64,000 bases of DNA from Corynebacterium testudinoris (GCF_001021045.1 NZ_CP011545.1:1922001-1986000); one strand, 5' to 3'; positions 17,591 to 27,416 are shown, counted from the stretch's first letter. The notes: a model not told the origin generated them from the sequence alone. Numbers and translations: made by a program.

Positions 17591-17954
17591 TGATTTATTC
17601 CTCCTCGTTCTGGGCCTCCGTCATGTTCATCAGCCCATCGAATTAAGTTCCAACTGGCAATATACAAGGATTGGCCAGGAAATTCCTGTTTCTGCCTCCC
17701 GTGGCGCGCAGTGCTGACGGGTGATGGTGGGGTGGGCGGGGCGTCGATACGCTGTTTTTTCCTTTGCATTCACCGCAAAAAGGCGCTCATGCTAGGACCC
17801 ACCGTGCCAGCTGGGGTTTGCAACCTTCACACCTACCCGCCGGAACGTTGGCGAAGGAAAACACGTATCCTTGGTGGAGACATCTGGGCGCAATCGGGCA
17901 CATTCCGGGCGCGGCCAGTTCTTCCTACATCCACACCAAACCAGGAGGTTAGTA
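17591..17954 (+). promoter_or_regulatory. Long aceE upstream region with TTTGC motifs
   Basis: 364 bases without a gene between divergent DUF3052 and aceE. TTTGC-N7-GCAAA forms an inverted repeat at 17763-17779, and TTTGCAA occurs again at 17817-17823. In C. glutamicum aceE is controlled by RamB, whose sites contain TTTGCAAA-like cores, so these are candidate RamB sites (inference). An AGGAGG ribosome-binding site sits at 17944-17949. One copy of the GCKTATCGACG 11-mer lies at 17742-17752. No -35/-10 pair was convincing. Confidence 0.4.
17742..17752 (-). repeat. GCKTATCGACG 11-mer, non-coding copy
   Basis: Exact GCGTATCGACG read on the minus strand, in the DUF3052-aceE intergenic region. One of 15 exact copies in the window; this one and the copy at 20766 lie outside coding sequence, so amino-acid constraint cannot explain them. 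Confidence 0.6.
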
Positions 17955-20702
17955 ATGGCAGAAGACCGGACCGCGCCCAGCCGGATGGACGACACCAATT
18001 ACCCCGCGCTTCGCGACGGTGTCGCTTCTTACCTCAACGATTCGGATCCGGAGGAGACCCGCGAGTGGATGGATTCCCTGGATGGGCTCCTGGCGGAGTC
18101 CTCCCCCGCTCGTGCTCGCTACCTCATGCTGCGCATGCTGGAGCGTGCCACCGCGAAGCGCGTTCCCCTGCCTAACCTGACCTCGACTGACTTCGTCAAT
18201 ACCATCCCCACGACCATGGAACCGGAGTTCCCAGGCGATGAGGAGATTGAGAAGCGTTACCGCCGGTGGATGCGCTGGAATGCGGCGATCATGGTCCACC
18301 GTGCGCAGCGTCCGGGCATTGGTGTCGGTGGGCATATCTCCACCTACGCCGGTGCTGCCCCGCTGTATGAGGTCGGTTTTAACCACTTCTTCCGCGGTAA
18401 GGACCACCCGGGCGGCGGCGACCACGTCTTCTTCCAGGGTCACGCCTCCCCCGGCATTTACGCCCGCGCTTTCCTTGAGGGTCGTCTGAGCGAGCATGAC
18501 ATGGACGGCTTCCGCCAGGAAGTCTCCCGCGGCGAGGGCAACGGTATTCCTTCGTACCCGCACCCGCACGGCATGCCTGACTTCTGGGAGTTCCCGACCG
18601 TGTCCATGGGCCTGGGCCCGATGGATGCCATCTACCAGGCACGTTTCAACCGTTACCTTCACAACCGGGGGATCAAGGACACCTCTGATCAGCACGTGTG
18701 GGCATTCCTCGGCGACGGCGAGATGGATGAGCCGGAATCCCGTGGTCTGCTGCAGCACGCGGCGCTGAATAACCTCGACAACTTGACGTTCGTGGTCAAC
18801 TGCAACCTGCAGCGCCTCGATGGCCCGGTGCGCGGTAATACCCAGATCATCCAGGAGTTGGAGTCCTTCTTCCGCGGTGCGGGCTGGTCTGTCATCAAGG
18901 TCATTTGGGGCCGCGAATGGGATGAGCTGCTGGAGAAGGATGAAAGTGGCGCGCTGGTCAACGTCATGAACACCACTCCGGACGGCGATTACCAGACGTT
19001 TAAGGCCAACGATGGCGCGTACGTGCGTGAGCACTTCTTCGGCCGCGATGAGCGCACGCTCAAGCTCGTCGAGGACATGACCGATGAGGAGATCTGGGCA
19101 CTGCCGCGCGGTGGCCACGATTACCGCAAGGTCTACGCCGCGTACCAGCGCGCGATGGAGACGAAGGACCGTCCGACCGCGATCCTCGCCTTCACCATCA
19201 AGGGTTATGGCCTGGGCCATAATTTCGAGGGCCGCAACGCTACCCACCAGATGAAGAAGCTCACGGCGGAGGATCTCAAGGCCTTCCGCGATAAGCAGGG
19301 CATTCCGATCTCTGATGAGGAGCTGGAAAATGATCCTTACCTGCCGCCGTACTACCACCCCGGTGAGGACTCCGAGGAGATCAAGTACATGCAGGCTCGG
19401 CGCAAGGAGCTGGGCGGGTATGTTCCCACTCGCCGCCAGTCCTACACGCCGCTGCCGGTTCCGGAGCTGGATAAGCTGCGCTCGGTGCGCAAGGGCTCCA
19501 AGCAGGAAGTGGCCACGACCATGGCGCTCGTGCGTACCTTCAAGGAGCTCATGCGGGACAAGACCTTGGGTGAGCGCATTGTGCCGATCATCCCGGATGA
19601 GGCCCGTACCTTCGGCATGGACTCCTGGTTCCCGACGTTGAAGATCTACAATCCGCACGGCCAGAACTACGTGCCGGTGGACCACGATCTCATGCTGTCC
19701 TACCGTGAGGCCACTGATGGCCAGATCCTCCACGAGGGCATCAACGAGGCCGGTTCCGTCGGGTCCTTCATGGCCGTCGGTTCCTCCTACGCCACCCACG
19801 GCGAGGCCATGGTGCCGCTGTACATCTTCTACTCGATGTTTGGTTTCCAGCGCACCGGCGACAGCATTTGGGCGGCCGCTGACCAGATGGCGCGTGGTTT
19901 CCTCATCGGAGCTACCGCTGGTCGCACCACCCTCACCGGCGAGGGCCTGCAGCACATGGATGGCCACTCGCAGATCCTGGCCTCCACGAACCCGGCAGTC
20001 GTGTCTTATGACCCGGCCTTCGGCTACGAGGTCGCGCACCTCCTCCGCGAGGGCATTGACCGGATGTACGGCGAGGGCCGCGGCGAGAACGTCATCTACT
20101 ACCTCACCGTGTACAACGAGCCGACCCCGCAGCCGGCTGAGCCGGAAAACCTCGACGTTGAGGGCCTGCACAAGGGTGTTTACCTCTACTCCCCTGCCAC
20201 GGATGTTGATGCTGATGGGCACGAGGCCTCCATCCTCGCCTCCGGCATTGGTATGCAGGCCGCCATCAAGGCGCAGGAGATTCTGGCCGCGGATTACAAC
20301 GTCCAGGCCAACATTTACTCCGTCACGTCGTGGGTCGAGCTGGCCCGCGATGGTGCGGCGAAGAACAAGCAGAAGCTGCGTCACCCGGGCGAGGAGGTCG
20401 AGGAGGCGTTTGCTACCAAGCAGCTCAAGCAGTCCTCCGGCCCGTACGTTGCGGTCTCTGACTTCGCCACTGACTTGCAGGAGCAAATCCGGGCGTATGT
20501 CCCCGGCGAGTACATCGTCCTGGGCACGGATGGTTTCGGTTTCTCCGATACCCGCCCGGCGGCGCGTCGTTACTTCAACACCGACGCCGAGTCCGTGGTC
20601 GTCGCTGTCCTCCTGGGCCTGGCGCAGGAGGAAAAGATCGACATTGAGGTCGCCGCCCAGGCGGCAGCCAAGTATCACTTGGATGACCCGACCAAGGCCT
20701 AA
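17955..20702 (+). CDS. aceE: Pyruvate dehydrogenase E1 component, homodimeric type
   Basis: 915 residues, the length of single-chain E1. It decarboxylates pyruvate with thiamine diphosphate and passes the acetyl group to the E2 lipoyl domain. The ThDP site is visible as [12 protein letters not shown] (about 255-266) followed by [20 protein letters not shown], the GDG...NCN motif. The sequence [21 protein letters not shown] is the active-site entrance, and the second half holds the glutamate region [14 protein letters not shown]. The start at ATG 17955 is fixed by AGGAGG six bases upstream. Monocistronic: a strong hairpin follows the stop. No E2/E3 genes are adjacent, as is usual in Corynebacterium. 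Confidence 0.97.
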   Translation: MAEDRTAPSRMDDTNYPALRDGVASYLNDSDPEETREWMDSLDGLLAESSPARARYLMLRMLERATAKRVPLPNLTSTDFVNTIPTTMEPEFPGDEEIEKRYRRWMRWNAAIMVHRAQRPGIGVGGHISTYAGAAPLYEVGFNHFFRGKDHPGGGDHVFFQGHASPGIYARAFLEGRLSEHDMDGFRQEVSRGEGNGIPSYPHPHGMPDFWEFPTVSMGLGPMDAIYQARFNRYLHNRGIKDTSDQHVWAFLGDGEMDEPESRGLLQHAALNNLDNLTFVVNCNLQRLDGPVRGNTQIIQELESFFRGAGWSVIKVIWGREWDELLEKDESGALVNVMNTTPDGDYQTFKANDGAYVREHFFGRDERTLKLVEDMTDEEIWALPRGGHDYRKVYAAYQRAMETKDRPTAILAFTIKGYGLGHNFEGRNATHQMKKLTAEDLKAFRDKQGIPISDEELENDPYLPPYYHPGEDSEEIKYMQARRKELGGYVPTRRQSYTPLPVPELDKLRSVRKGSKQEVATTMALVRTFKELMRDKTLGERIVPIIPDEARTFGMDSWFPTLKIYNPHGQNYVPVDHDLMLSYREATDGQILHEGINEAGSVGSFMAVGSSYATHGEAMVPLYIFYSMFGFQRTGDSIWAAADQMARGFLIGATAGRTTLTGEGLQHMDGHSQILASTNPAVVSYDPAFGYEVAHLLREGIDRMYGEGRGENVIYYLTVYNEPTPQPAEPENLDVEGLHKGVYLYSPATDVDADGHEASILASGIGMQAAIKAQEILAADYNVQANIYSVTSWVELARDGAAKNKQKLRHPGEEVEEAFATKQLKQSSGPYVAVSDFATDLQEQIRAYVPGEYIVLGTDGFGFSDTRPAARRYFNTDAESVVVAVLLGLAQEEKIDIEVAAQAAAKYHLDDPTKA

Positions 20703-20728
20703 GCGGTCCTCAGCGGCCTCAGCGCTGA

Positions 20729-20764
20729 CAGGGCGGCAGTCCCCATCCGGGGGCTGCCGCCCTG
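20729..20764 (+). terminator. aceE terminator hairpin
   Basis: A 16-bp stem (20729-20744 with 20749-20764, one G-T pair) and loop ATCC, 26 bases after the aceE stop. Very stable; no T-run follows. Confidence 0.8.
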
Positions 20765-20765
20765 T

Positions 20766-20776
20766 GCTTATCGACG
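20766..20776 (+). repeat. GCKTATCGACG 11-mer, non-coding copy
   Basis: Exact GCTTATCGACG directly after the aceE terminator and about 40 bases before the next start codon. See the finding on the 15 copies across the window. Confidence 0.6.
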
Positions 20777-20804
20777 CCCGCCTTGTCCCCGTTAGAATGA
20801 TCCC

Positions 20805-21410
20805 ATGACCCGCCCGATCCCACCCCGCGACGCCGATCGTGAAGACCTCCAGGCCAACCTCACGCGTTTGGTGGGCGCCGGCCGCCTCAACATCGCCGAG
20901 TTCGATGAGATCATGGACATCGTCTGGTCCACCAATGACAAGGCTGTGTTGGATCAGATCCGGGCTCGCTACCTCACGTATCAGGGCCCGCCTGTCCCCA
21001 TGTCGCAGCCGGGCCAGGTAGTCCAGCCTCCGCTGTCTCAATCGCAGCCAGTGTCGTCGACGATGGGCACCATTCGCCGCGCCGGAGAGTGGACCGTTCC
21101 GGCTCATTCGGTGTTCAAACTCACCGGTTCTTCGATGTACCTGGACCTGCGCAAGGCTTCCGCGAGCAGCCCGGTGTGCACCTTTGATATCAATGCGACC
21201 GGATCAACTATTGAGGTCATTGTTCCGCCCGGCGTACACGTGGAGAATCGTCTGCGTGATTTTCTGTCCTCCGTCGAGGTGCAGACGACGGCTCCGGTGC
21301 CGGGTGCTCCGCGCGTGATTCTCACCGGCCGAGTGAAGGGCTCCAGCGTCAGGGTGGTGACCATGAATCCCCCGGGCCCCGGCCTGTGGCAACGCATCAT
21401 GGGTGGTTAA
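20805..21410 (+). CDS. DUF1707 SHOCT-like and LiaF-like C-terminal domain protein
   Basis: 201 residues. The N-terminal DUF1707 domain (about 7-60) reads PRDADREDLQANLTRLVGAGRLNIAEFDEIMDIV, matching RDADRE...L..GRL...EFDER. A proline/glutamine-rich linker follows, then a beta-rich domain (GEWTVPAHSVFKLTGSSMYLDLRKA ... VIVPPGVHVENRLRDFLSSVEV) resembling the cell-wall-stress LiaF/DUF2154 beta-helix. No membrane segment is present, unlike many relatives. Role unknown; envelope stress is only a family-level suggestion. It converges with the peptidase E gene, one base apart. Confidence 0.82.
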   Translation: MTRPIPPRDADREDLQANLTRLVGAGRLNIAEFDEIMDIVWSTNDKAVLDQIRARYLTYQGPPVPMSQPGQVVQPPLSQSQPVSSTMGTIRRAGEWTVPAHSVFKLTGSSMYLDLRKASASSPVCTFDINATGSTIEVIVPPGVHVENRLRDFLSSVEVQTTAPVPGAPRVILTGRVKGSSVRVVTMNPPGPGLWQRIMGG

Positions 21411-21411
21411 G

Positions 21412-22044
21412 TCAGGGCGACGCAATCAGCCGCGACTGCCCGTTTTCCACGAGGAGGGCTTGGTCGTCGTTGAGGAAGGTGAGCGGAAAGCTCGCCCCGT
21501 ACGTGTCCTTGATCTGGGCGATGAGGGAGGCAGGGTACGGCGGTAGCTGCCCGTCGGCGTGGGGAATGATGACCCGGTCAACGAGCCCGAGGCCCGCCCA
21601 ATCGTCGAGGTCCGGGGCTAAGGACGGGTCATCCATCAGCGAGGCCGGTTCCACGCTCGGCCCGGTCACGATCGACCCGGCGCTGGAGCCGATGTAGGGC
21701 AAACCTCTGCTCACCTTTTCGGCCACCACCGTGTCCCCGCCGTGACGGCGCAGCGCTGCCAAGAGCGCGAAGGTCTCTCCCCCAGCTACGTAGAGGGCGT
21801 CGATGGTGTCGAGGGCCGCAGCGAAGCCGCCCGGCTCATCGAAGTCGGCGACGGTGATGTCGGTGAGGGCATATCCCAATTCCGCGATTTGCTCGCGCTC
21901 AGCGGCGACGAACTCCGCGCCGGCATAGGGAGCGGCCGCGTCGTTGAGGTAGCCGATGCGAATATCGTCGGTCGGCTTAGGGATGTGGGAGGAGATGAAG
22001 TCGGGCACTGCACCAACACCGCGGGACAGGAGTAAAAGGGCCAT
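21412..22044 (-). CDS. Peptidase E, S51 family (Asp-dipeptidase-like)
   Basis: 210 residues. The S51 nucleophile motif is GLPYIGSSAGSIVTGPS (Ser near residue 120), with ALYVAGGETFALLAALRR before it and the catalytic His region RVIIPHADGQLPPY after it. S51 enzymes remove N-terminal aspartate from dipeptides in the cytoplasm. Last of three minus-strand hydrolase genes with gaps of about 10 bases, likely an operon. Confidence 0.85.
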   Translation of the reverse strand: MALLLLSRGVGAVPDFISSHIPKPTDDIRIGYLNDAAAPYAGAEFVAAEREQIAELGYALTDITVADFDEPGGFAAALDTIDALYVAGGETFALLAALRRHGGDTVVAEKVSRGLPYIGSSAGSIVTGPSVEPASLMDDPSLAPDLDDWAGLGLVDRVIIPHADGQLPPYPASLIAQIKDTYGASFPLTFLNDDQALLVENGQSRLIASP

Positions 22045-22053
22045 GCGCCCATT

Positions 22054-22866
22054 CTACGAGCGCTCAAGCTCCTGCCAGATTGCCTCGTTGGTCTCTGACC
22101 ACAGCGGCTTGGCCCACTCGCCGAAGGGGCGGTCGGTGAGGGCGACCATCGCGCGGCCGGTCCCGGGGGCAACCCACAGGTAGGTGCCGGATTGGCCGAA
22201 GTGACCGAAGGTGTCAGCGGGCATCGACGGACCCGTCCAGTGCGGATCTTTGTCACCCTTGATTTCAAAGCCAAGACCGAAGGGGCACGGCTTCATCATC
22301 CCGTAACCAGGGATGATGCCGTTGAGCTCCGGGAATTGGATCGAGGTCGCCTCCGCCATCGTGGAAGGGTGCAACAACGTCGGGTGCATGAGTTCCAGGA
22401 GGAAGGTGATGAGGTCGTGGGCGGTGCCCTCCGCCTGCCAGCCCGCGGAGCCGCGCAACCTCGTCCACTGCATGCCCAGTGGTTCCATGACGCCTTCGCG
22501 GAGGTAGTCGGCGAAGGACATGCCGGCGGCGGAGGCGACGGCGTCGGCAAGCAGCTCGAAACCGTAGTTGGAATACACCCGACGCTGACCCACCGGGCGG
22601 ACGCGATCCTCGGCGCGGAAGCCCACGCCGGAGGCGTGCGAGAGCAAGTGGCGCACGGTGGACCCTTCGGGGCCCAGCGGGGTGTCCAGCTCGAAGATCC
22701 CCTCCTCGATGGCCATGAGGAAGCCGTAGGCGCTCAGCGGCTTGGTCACGCTGGCCAGCTCAAAGACTTTGCCCAGATCCCCCACCCGATTAATGTCGTC
22801 GCCATCGATGACGGCGGCCGCGACATTGTCCACCGGCCAGTCCTTCAGCAGTTCCAGAGCGCTCAT
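22054..22866 (-). CDS. Serine beta-lactamase-like hydrolase
   Basis: 270 residues. Class C/penicillin-binding-like motifs: SVTK (SxxK, nucleophile Ser) about residue 38, YSNYGF (YxN) about 111, and a C-terminal HFGQSGTYLWV in the KTG position. No signal peptide, so it is probably a cytoplasmic esterase or peptidase rather than a resistance beta-lactamase. The start ATG 22866 (MSALELLKDWPVDN) was chosen over an upstream extension overlapping the neighbouring gene. Confidence 0.87.
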   Translation of the reverse strand: MSALELLKDWPVDNVAAAVIDGDDINRVGDLGKVFELASVTKPLSAYGFLMAIEEGIFELDTPLGPEGSTVRHLLSHASGVGFRAEDRVRPVGQRRVYSNYGFELLADAVASAAGMSFADYLREGVMEPLGMQWTRLRGSAGWQAEGTAHDLITFLLELMHPTLLHPSTMAEATSIQFPELNGIIPGYGMMKPCPFGLGFEIKGDKDPHWTGPSMPADTFGHFGQSGTYLWVAPGTGRAMVALTDRPFGEWAKPLWSETNEAIWQELERS

Positions 22867-22876
22867 TCGTCTGAGT

Positions 22877-23908
22877 CTAGTGCGAGTCCAGAGCCATGCC
22901 GACAAGGCGATCGATGGCGGCATTGAGGATTCCGGGGGACTCCAGCGGGATCATGTGGCCGGAGCCGCGCGAGATTTGCATCCACGCCTCGGGCCAGACC
23001 TCGCAGAGCCGTTGCGCCTGACTCAGGGGGGTGACATCGTCTTTCTCACCGGCGATGACGTAGCCCGGAATGGAGTGCAGCTTCTCCCCGGCCGCGAGCT
23101 CGTCATGGGATTGGAGGTCATCGAAATAGCCGACGAAGGTCTCCAGCGGGGTCTCATGAATCATCGCGGCATGGAACTCGATGACGTCATAGTCGGTGGG
23201 TCGATGGAATACCGCGACGGCAAGACCCGGCGCGAGGAAGCGGGTGGCCTCCTCCCGGAACTTGTTGGCTTCTTCTGGGGAGGCCTCGACTGCTTGGTAG
23301 ATCTTGTCGGCGACCGGCGAGGCGAGGAGCTGTGGGACACCTTGGGCGGAGAGGGCTTCGATGGACGTGGCAACCAGGACCAGCCCCGCGATCTGGGCGT
23401 AGAGCTCCGGTGGGCAGCGGCGGATGAGGTTGAGCGCCACGAGTCCCCCGAGCGAGTGGCCGACGAGGATGACGGGGCCGTGGATATCGCGGGCGCGGAG
23501 GACGGCCATGACATCGTCGGCGGCGCCATCTACCGTGCATTGTTCGGGGCGGACGGTGCCGGTCTGGCCATGCCCACGGAGGTCGATGAGCAGCAGGCGA
23601 GCCTCGGGCCAGCGCTGCCGCAGGTGATTGACCTGCCGATAATAGGACTCCGCGGCGAGGGTGAAGCCATGCACAAACACCACGGTGACCGCGCTGTCAC
23701 CCGGGGTAACCTCGCCGTACTCGTACCAATGAACGGAGATGCCGTCGTTGTCCACGGCGCCGGTGCGGTCAATGTTGGTGAGCCCCGGTTCGCGCTGGCC
23801 CGAGTGCAACGCTCCCTGCTCCAGCGCGAGATGCCGGCGCCCGGTAGGTGTCAGGCGTAGCGCCCAGCTGCGCAAGAGCGTGGGAATGTCGTGGAGCATG
23901 GGAGCCAT
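22877..23908 (-). CDS. Alpha/beta hydrolase
   Basis: 343 residues. Oxyanion strand VTVVFVHGFTLAAESYY, nucleophile elbow VGHSLGGL (Ser), acid in VIAGEKDDVTPLSQA and histidine in SRGSGHMIPLESP give a complete catalytic triad. No signal peptide. Substrate unknown. Divergent from acpM; the start at 23908 leaves 45 bases between the two start codons. First of three hydrolase genes on this strand. Confidence 0.88.
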   Translation of the reverse strand: MAPMLHDIPTLLRSWALRLTPTGRRHLALEQGALHSGQREPGLTNIDRTGAVDNDGISVHWYEYGEVTPGDSAVTVVFVHGFTLAAESYYRQVNHLRQRWPEARLLLIDLRGHGQTGTVRPEQCTVDGAADDVMAVLRARDIHGPVILVGHSLGGLVALNLIRRCPPELYAQIAGLVLVATSIEALSAQGVPQLLASPVADKIYQAVEASPEEANKFREEATRFLAPGLAVAVFHRPTDYDVIEFHAAMIHETPLETFVGYFDDLQSHDELAAGEKLHSIPGYVIAGEKDDVTPLSQAQRLCEVWPEAWMQISRGSGHMIPLESPGILNAAIDRLVGMALDSH

Positions 23909-23953
23909 ATCTTGAGGGTACCTAGCCGGGCGAGGTGGCTTAAGCTTAGAGCC

Positions 23954-24208
23954 ATGACTTCACCGACGCCCCCTGTTGAATTGTCCCCCGAGCTCACGCA
24001 GATCATCGAGGATTCCTCCGGAGTGGACGCCGCCACCCTCACCCCCGATGCCCGAATTGCTGATCTGGGCATTACTTCGTTGGCGATGATTGAGATCGCC
24101 GTGCGCATCGAGGATGCCTTCAACGTGCGGCTCGATGATGCGACGGTGTTTAGCGTGGGCACAATCGGTGATCTCGCGGAGCTGGTCAGCACACAGGATC
24201 CTCAGTAA
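23954..24208 (+). CDS. acpM: Acyl carrier protein
   Basis: 84 residues. The phosphopantetheine attachment serine lies in DLGITSLAMIEIAVRIEDAF (Ser near residue 42), equivalent to the DSL motif but with TSL, as found in actinobacterial ACPs. Start ATG 23954 (MTSPTPPVELSPEL). The nagD-like gene follows ten bases later behind AAGGAG, suggesting co-transcription, an arrangement conserved in Corynebacterium. A role in fatty or mycolic acid synthesis is a family inference. Confidence 0.9.
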   Translation: MTSPTPPVELSPELTQIIEDSSGVDAATLTPDARIADLGITSLAMIEIAVRIEDAFNVRLDDATVFSVGTIGDLAELVSTQDPQ

Positions 24209-24217
24209 AGGAGCACA

Positions 24218-25027
24218 ATGGCGGACATGACTGCGAGTATTTCGTATTTGACCGACATGGACGGTGTCCTCATCCGCGAGGGTGAGATGATCCCCGGGGC
24301 GGATCGCTTCCTCGGCGAGCTCATGGACAATGACATCCCGTTCATGGTCTTGACCAACAACTCGATCCACACCCCGCGGGACCTGTCCGCGCGGTTGGCT
24401 GCGACTGGGTTGCGGATTCCGCCGGAGCGGATTTGGACCTCAGGTACCGCCACGGCCCACTTCCTCACGGATCAGCGTCAGGTGGGCACGGCGTATGTCG
24501 TCGGCGAGTCGGGGTTGACCACGTTGTTGCACAGCCAGGGGTGGATTCTCACCGATGCAGATCCGGAGTTCGTCGTGCTCGGCGAAACCCGCACCTACTC
24601 TTTTGAGGCGATCACCACCGCCATTAACTTGATCCTCGGTGGTTCGCGGTTCATCTGCACCAACCCGGATGTCACTGGTCCGGCCCCGCAGGGCATTCTC
24701 CCCGCCACGGGCTCCGTGGCGGCCCTCATCACGGCGGCGACAGGCCGGGACCCCTATTACATTGGCAAGCCGAATCCGGTGATGATGCGCTCGGCGCTCA
24801 ATGTCATCGGCGCCCACTCGGAGCGCGCCGTCATGATCGGTGATCGCATGGACACCGACGTGAAGTCCGGGCTCGAGGCCGGTATGCGCACCATTTTGGT
24901 CCGCTCGGGTATTTCCGATGACTCCGAGGTCAGCAAGTACCCGTACCGCCCCACCCGGATCGCTGACAGCATTGCCGACGTCGCCGACAACATCCTCGAT
25001 CCCTTCGGCGACGGCTACTACTTCTGA
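24218..25027 (+). CDS. nagD: HAD-IIA phosphatase, NagD-like
   Basis: 269 residues. Motif I YLTDMDGVLIREGE (about 9-22), motif II FMVLTNNS, capping domain between, motif III YYIGKPNPVMM and motif IV AVMIGDRMDTDVKSGLEAGM. NagD relatives hydrolyse nucleotide monophosphates such as UMP. The start follows AAGGAGCACA. Overlaps the convergent nucleoside hydrolase by ten bases. Confidence 0.9.
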   Translation: MADMTASISYLTDMDGVLIREGEMIPGADRFLGELMDNDIPFMVLTNNSIHTPRDLSARLAATGLRIPPERIWTSGTATAHFLTDQRQVGTAYVVGESGLTTLLHSQGWILTDADPEFVVLGETRTYSFEAITTAINLILGGSRFICTNPDVTGPAPQGILPATGSVAALITAATGRDPYYIGKPNPVMMRSALNVIGAHSERAVMIGDRMDTDVKSGLEAGMRTILVRSGISDDSEVSKYPYRPTRIADSIADVADNILDPFGDGYYF

Positions 25028-25971
25028 GACAACCGCCGCACAGCGTCGATCACGAGGTCCCAGAACTTGCGGTGGTCGAGGGTGGTTGCCACCTGCGTGT
25101 GGCACTCCTCCCCCGCCGGTGCGCGGAAATCCGCCACCGTCATGCCCGCGGTCAGCGTGCCATTCAGTTCCACGTCCACGGGGACTTTTTGCGTATCGAC
25201 GACCGCGGGATCAATCAGGTAGGCCACCGCACAGGGGTCGTGCACCGGGGGGTGCTCGAAGCCCTGGTTGGCTCGGTAAGCCTTGCGGAAAGAGCCAAAT
25301 AGCGCGACGACAAAGTCTGCGATGTCGGAGCCGATGGCCTTGACTTCCGCCTCAATCTCATCGGTGGCGAGCGCCTGGTGGGTGAGGTCTAGGCCCACCA
25401 TCGTCACATCCCACGGCTCGTTGAACACGATGTGCGCGGCCTCTGGATCAACGATGACGTTGAACTCCGCCACGGCGGAGGCATTTCCCTCGTGGTATCC
25501 CCCTCCCATGAGCACCACCTCTTTGACCCGCTCGACGATGCGGGGTTCCTTGCGCACCGCCAGCGCGATATTGGTCAGGGGGCCGATGGGCACGAGGGTG
25601 ATGCTGCCGGGCTCGGAGGCCATGACGGTGTCAATGATGAAGTCGACGGCGTGAGCCTGCTCCACCTCAACCGCCGGGTCGGGGAGCTCAAAATTTTCGA
25701 CGTCCATGCCGCTGTCGCCGTGGACATCTCCAGCATTGCGCGGCTCCCGCAGCAGCGGCCGGGCGCAGCCGGCATAGACGGGGATATCGTGCAGGTTGGC
25801 GATGGTGAGCACGCGCTGAGCATTGCGGGTGACCTTATCCAAGGTCTGATTCCCGCCGATGGTGGTCACTCCCACCAGGTCGATGGCGGGGCTCCCCGCG
25901 GCCAACAGCATAGCGACGGCGTCGTCATGTCCCGGATCGCAGTCGAGGATGATCTTTCGTGGCTGAGTCAT
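25018..25971 (-). CDS. Inosine-uridine type nucleoside N-ribohydrolase
   Basis: 317 residues. The calcium-binding N-terminal motif IILDCDPGHDDAVAMLLA is the family hallmark (DxDPGxDD). VTTIGGNQTLDKVTRNA, EVVLMGGGYHEGNASAVAEFNVIVDPEAAHIVF and HDPCAVAYLI (metal and ribose contacts) follow. It splits nucleosides into ribose and base in salvage. Start ATG 25971 was chosen; a TTG four codons upstream is in frame. It lies four bases after the stop of the upstream hypothetical gene, suggesting coupling. Confidence 0.9.
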   Translation of the reverse strand: MTQPRKIILDCDPGHDDAVAMLLAAGSPAIDLVGVTTIGGNQTLDKVTRNAQRVLTIANLHDIPVYAGCARPLLREPRNAGDVHGDSGMDVENFELPDPAVEVEQAHAVDFIIDTVMASEPGSITLVPIGPLTNIALAVRKEPRIVERVKEVVLMGGGYHEGNASAVAEFNVIVDPEAAHIVFNEPWDVTMVGLDLTHQALATDEIEAEVKAIGSDIADFVVALFGSFRKAYRANQGFEHPPVHDPCAVAYLIDPAVVDTQKVPVDVELNGTLTAGMTVADFRAPAGEECHTQVATTLDHRKFWDLVIDAVRRLSQK

Positions 25972-25975
25972 GCCT

Positions 25976-26383
25976 TCAGTCAACCAAAACCAGCTCCGCC
26001 GTGAAATGGTGGCGGGTCGCGAGATTGCTCACCACCGTGTTGAGGTGCGCCAATTCACCCGGCGTGCCGGTGAGGACCTGCCGACAGGCAAGGTAGACGC
26101 CCTCGGTGGGGCCGACGGAGCGTCGCCATGCAGTGAACCACTCGGCGGTGAGTGGATCAGCCCCCGGGACGGACAACTGCGACCCGGAAGGGACGCAGAC
26201 GACCATCGCCGTCTCGACGTCCCGGCGCACGGCTCGAGGCATCCCCGACACGGTGAGGACGGCGGCAGCGGCGGTATCGGGTAGGTGAGCGGACACGTCG
26301 GGGTGCTCCCACGGGTGGTCATCAATGACCGAAGCATCGGCCGCGCCGAGCCAGCGTGCGAGTTCTGGTGCAAGGGTGGTCAT
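25976..26383 (-). CDS. Hypothetical protein
   Basis: 135 residues (MTTLAPELARWLGAAD start at 26383), soluble, not recognised. Features are AVLTVSGMPRAVRRDVETAMVVCV and GPTEGVYLACRQVLTGTPGELAHLNTVVSNLATRHHFTAELVLVD. Upstream in-frame codons exist but pass through a low-coding region. Likely co-transcribed with the nucleoside hydrolase. Confidence 0.65.
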   Translation of the reverse strand: MTTLAPELARWLGAADASVIDDHPWEHPDVSAHLPDTAAAAVLTVSGMPRAVRRDVETAMVVCVPSGSQLSVPGADPLTAEWFTAWRRSVGPTEGVYLACRQVLTGTPGELAHLNTVVSNLATRHHFTAELVLVD

Positions 26384-26558
26384 GTCGAATTTCCTTCGGC
26401 CAACACGAACACTGCCTAAGCAGTGCAAGACGAGGTTCGTCTTCCCCAACGGCCTCTCGTGCACCTTGCGATTGTCACCGAGTATTCTCCCCACCCGTCA
26501 CACCGGCAACTCTAAACCTCCACTTCAACCCCCGTTTATTCAAGTAGAGGTTGAGGCT

Positions 26559-27350
26559 TTAGCGGGTCCAGATAGCCGGAGTGGTGACCGTGACCGGAAC
26601 CAACCCGGCGCGCTGAAGGATCGGGCGCGAGTACCCCGTGCAATCAACCTGAAGAAACTCCTTGCCCCGCTCCCGCGCCGAGCGTGCGCGTTGAGCGGTC
26701 AGCGCGCGATACAACCCCTGACCGCGATGCTCCTCATTGCAGGCCCCGCCCCACAGCCCAGCGAAATCAGTTCCCGTGACGAAATCAACCCGGCCAGTAC
26801 ACACCACATCGCCCGCCGGCCCGCGGACCAGCCACATCTCGAAGCTATTCGGCTCCGCGTTCGCGCGCGCGACAAGCTCCTCATACCGCCGCTCGGTCCG
26901 CTCAGGGGAATCACCAAACACCGCGCCCGCCTGGGTGGTGGCCTCGCGCAGGTCCTCTTCGTTGTGTGCTTTCTCCAGGCGGTAACCCGGCGGCAGGCCG
27001 GCGCCCGCGCTGAGCGCCGACTCCACCGTGCCGATCATCACCGTTTCCGGCTCATCGAAAACGAAGCCGTTTTTGACCAGCAAACGGGAGAGATCCGGGA
27101 GATCATCGTGCTGTCGAGTTTTCCACTCAACTTCCTCGATGCTCGGATCAGCCGAGAAATAGTCGAGGGCCTTCAGGATAAGTGCTTCCAGGTCTACCTC
27201 GGACGCGATGGATCGGTAAGTAATAAACCCCTGGCCGGGATACTTAGCCATCCACAGCGGCCCCAGACGGGTGTAGCTGGAGGCCGACTCCACCTCTGCG
27301 GACGTGCGCAGCTGCTGGTCATAGAGGTCACGAAAATCAGAGATGTTCAT
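26559..27350 (-). CDS. GNAT family N-acetyltransferase
   Basis: 263 residues. The acetyl-CoA binding motif A region is NEEHRGQGLYRALTAQRARSARERG (R/Q-x-x-G-x-G/A pattern), followed by LQVDCTGYSRPILQRAGL, the beta5 splay and alpha4 of GNAT proteins. The N-terminal half (1-130) is a divergent acceptor domain. Start ATG 27350 (MNISDFRDLYDQQ). The substrate cannot be told. Imperfect inverted arms at 26515-26556 could terminate it. The 175 bases downstream of the stop hold nothing else recognisable. Confidence 0.82.
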   Translation of the reverse strand: MNISDFRDLYDQQLRTSAEVESASSYTRLGPLWMAKYPGQGFITYRSIASEVDLEALILKALDYFSADPSIEEVEWKTRQHDDLPDLSRLLVKNGFVFDEPETVMIGTVESALSAGAGLPPGYRLEKAHNEEDLREATTQAGAVFGDSPERTERRYEELVARANAEPNSFEMWLVRGPAGDVVCTGRVDFVTGTDFAGLWGGACNEEHRGQGLYRALTAQRARSARERGKEFLQVDCTGYSRPILQRAGLVPVTVTTPAIWTR

Positions 27351-27416
27351 TGGGGAGCAAGTGTGGCAGTGGGTGGCGAGTGGGTCAATAGCGTGGGGAA
27401 TTGACGGTCCACACCC

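Noticed and set aside
17949..21107. Very long open frame (over 1000 codons) antisense to aceE
   Set aside because: It mirrors aceE codon bias and has no family resemblance; aceE is unambiguous on the other strand with a perfect ribosome-binding site.
22054..22866. Antibiotic-resistance beta-lactamase
   Set aside because: SxxK and YxN motifs are present, but there is no signal peptide and the neighbours are cytosolic hydrolases; it fits the esterase/peptidase-like group.
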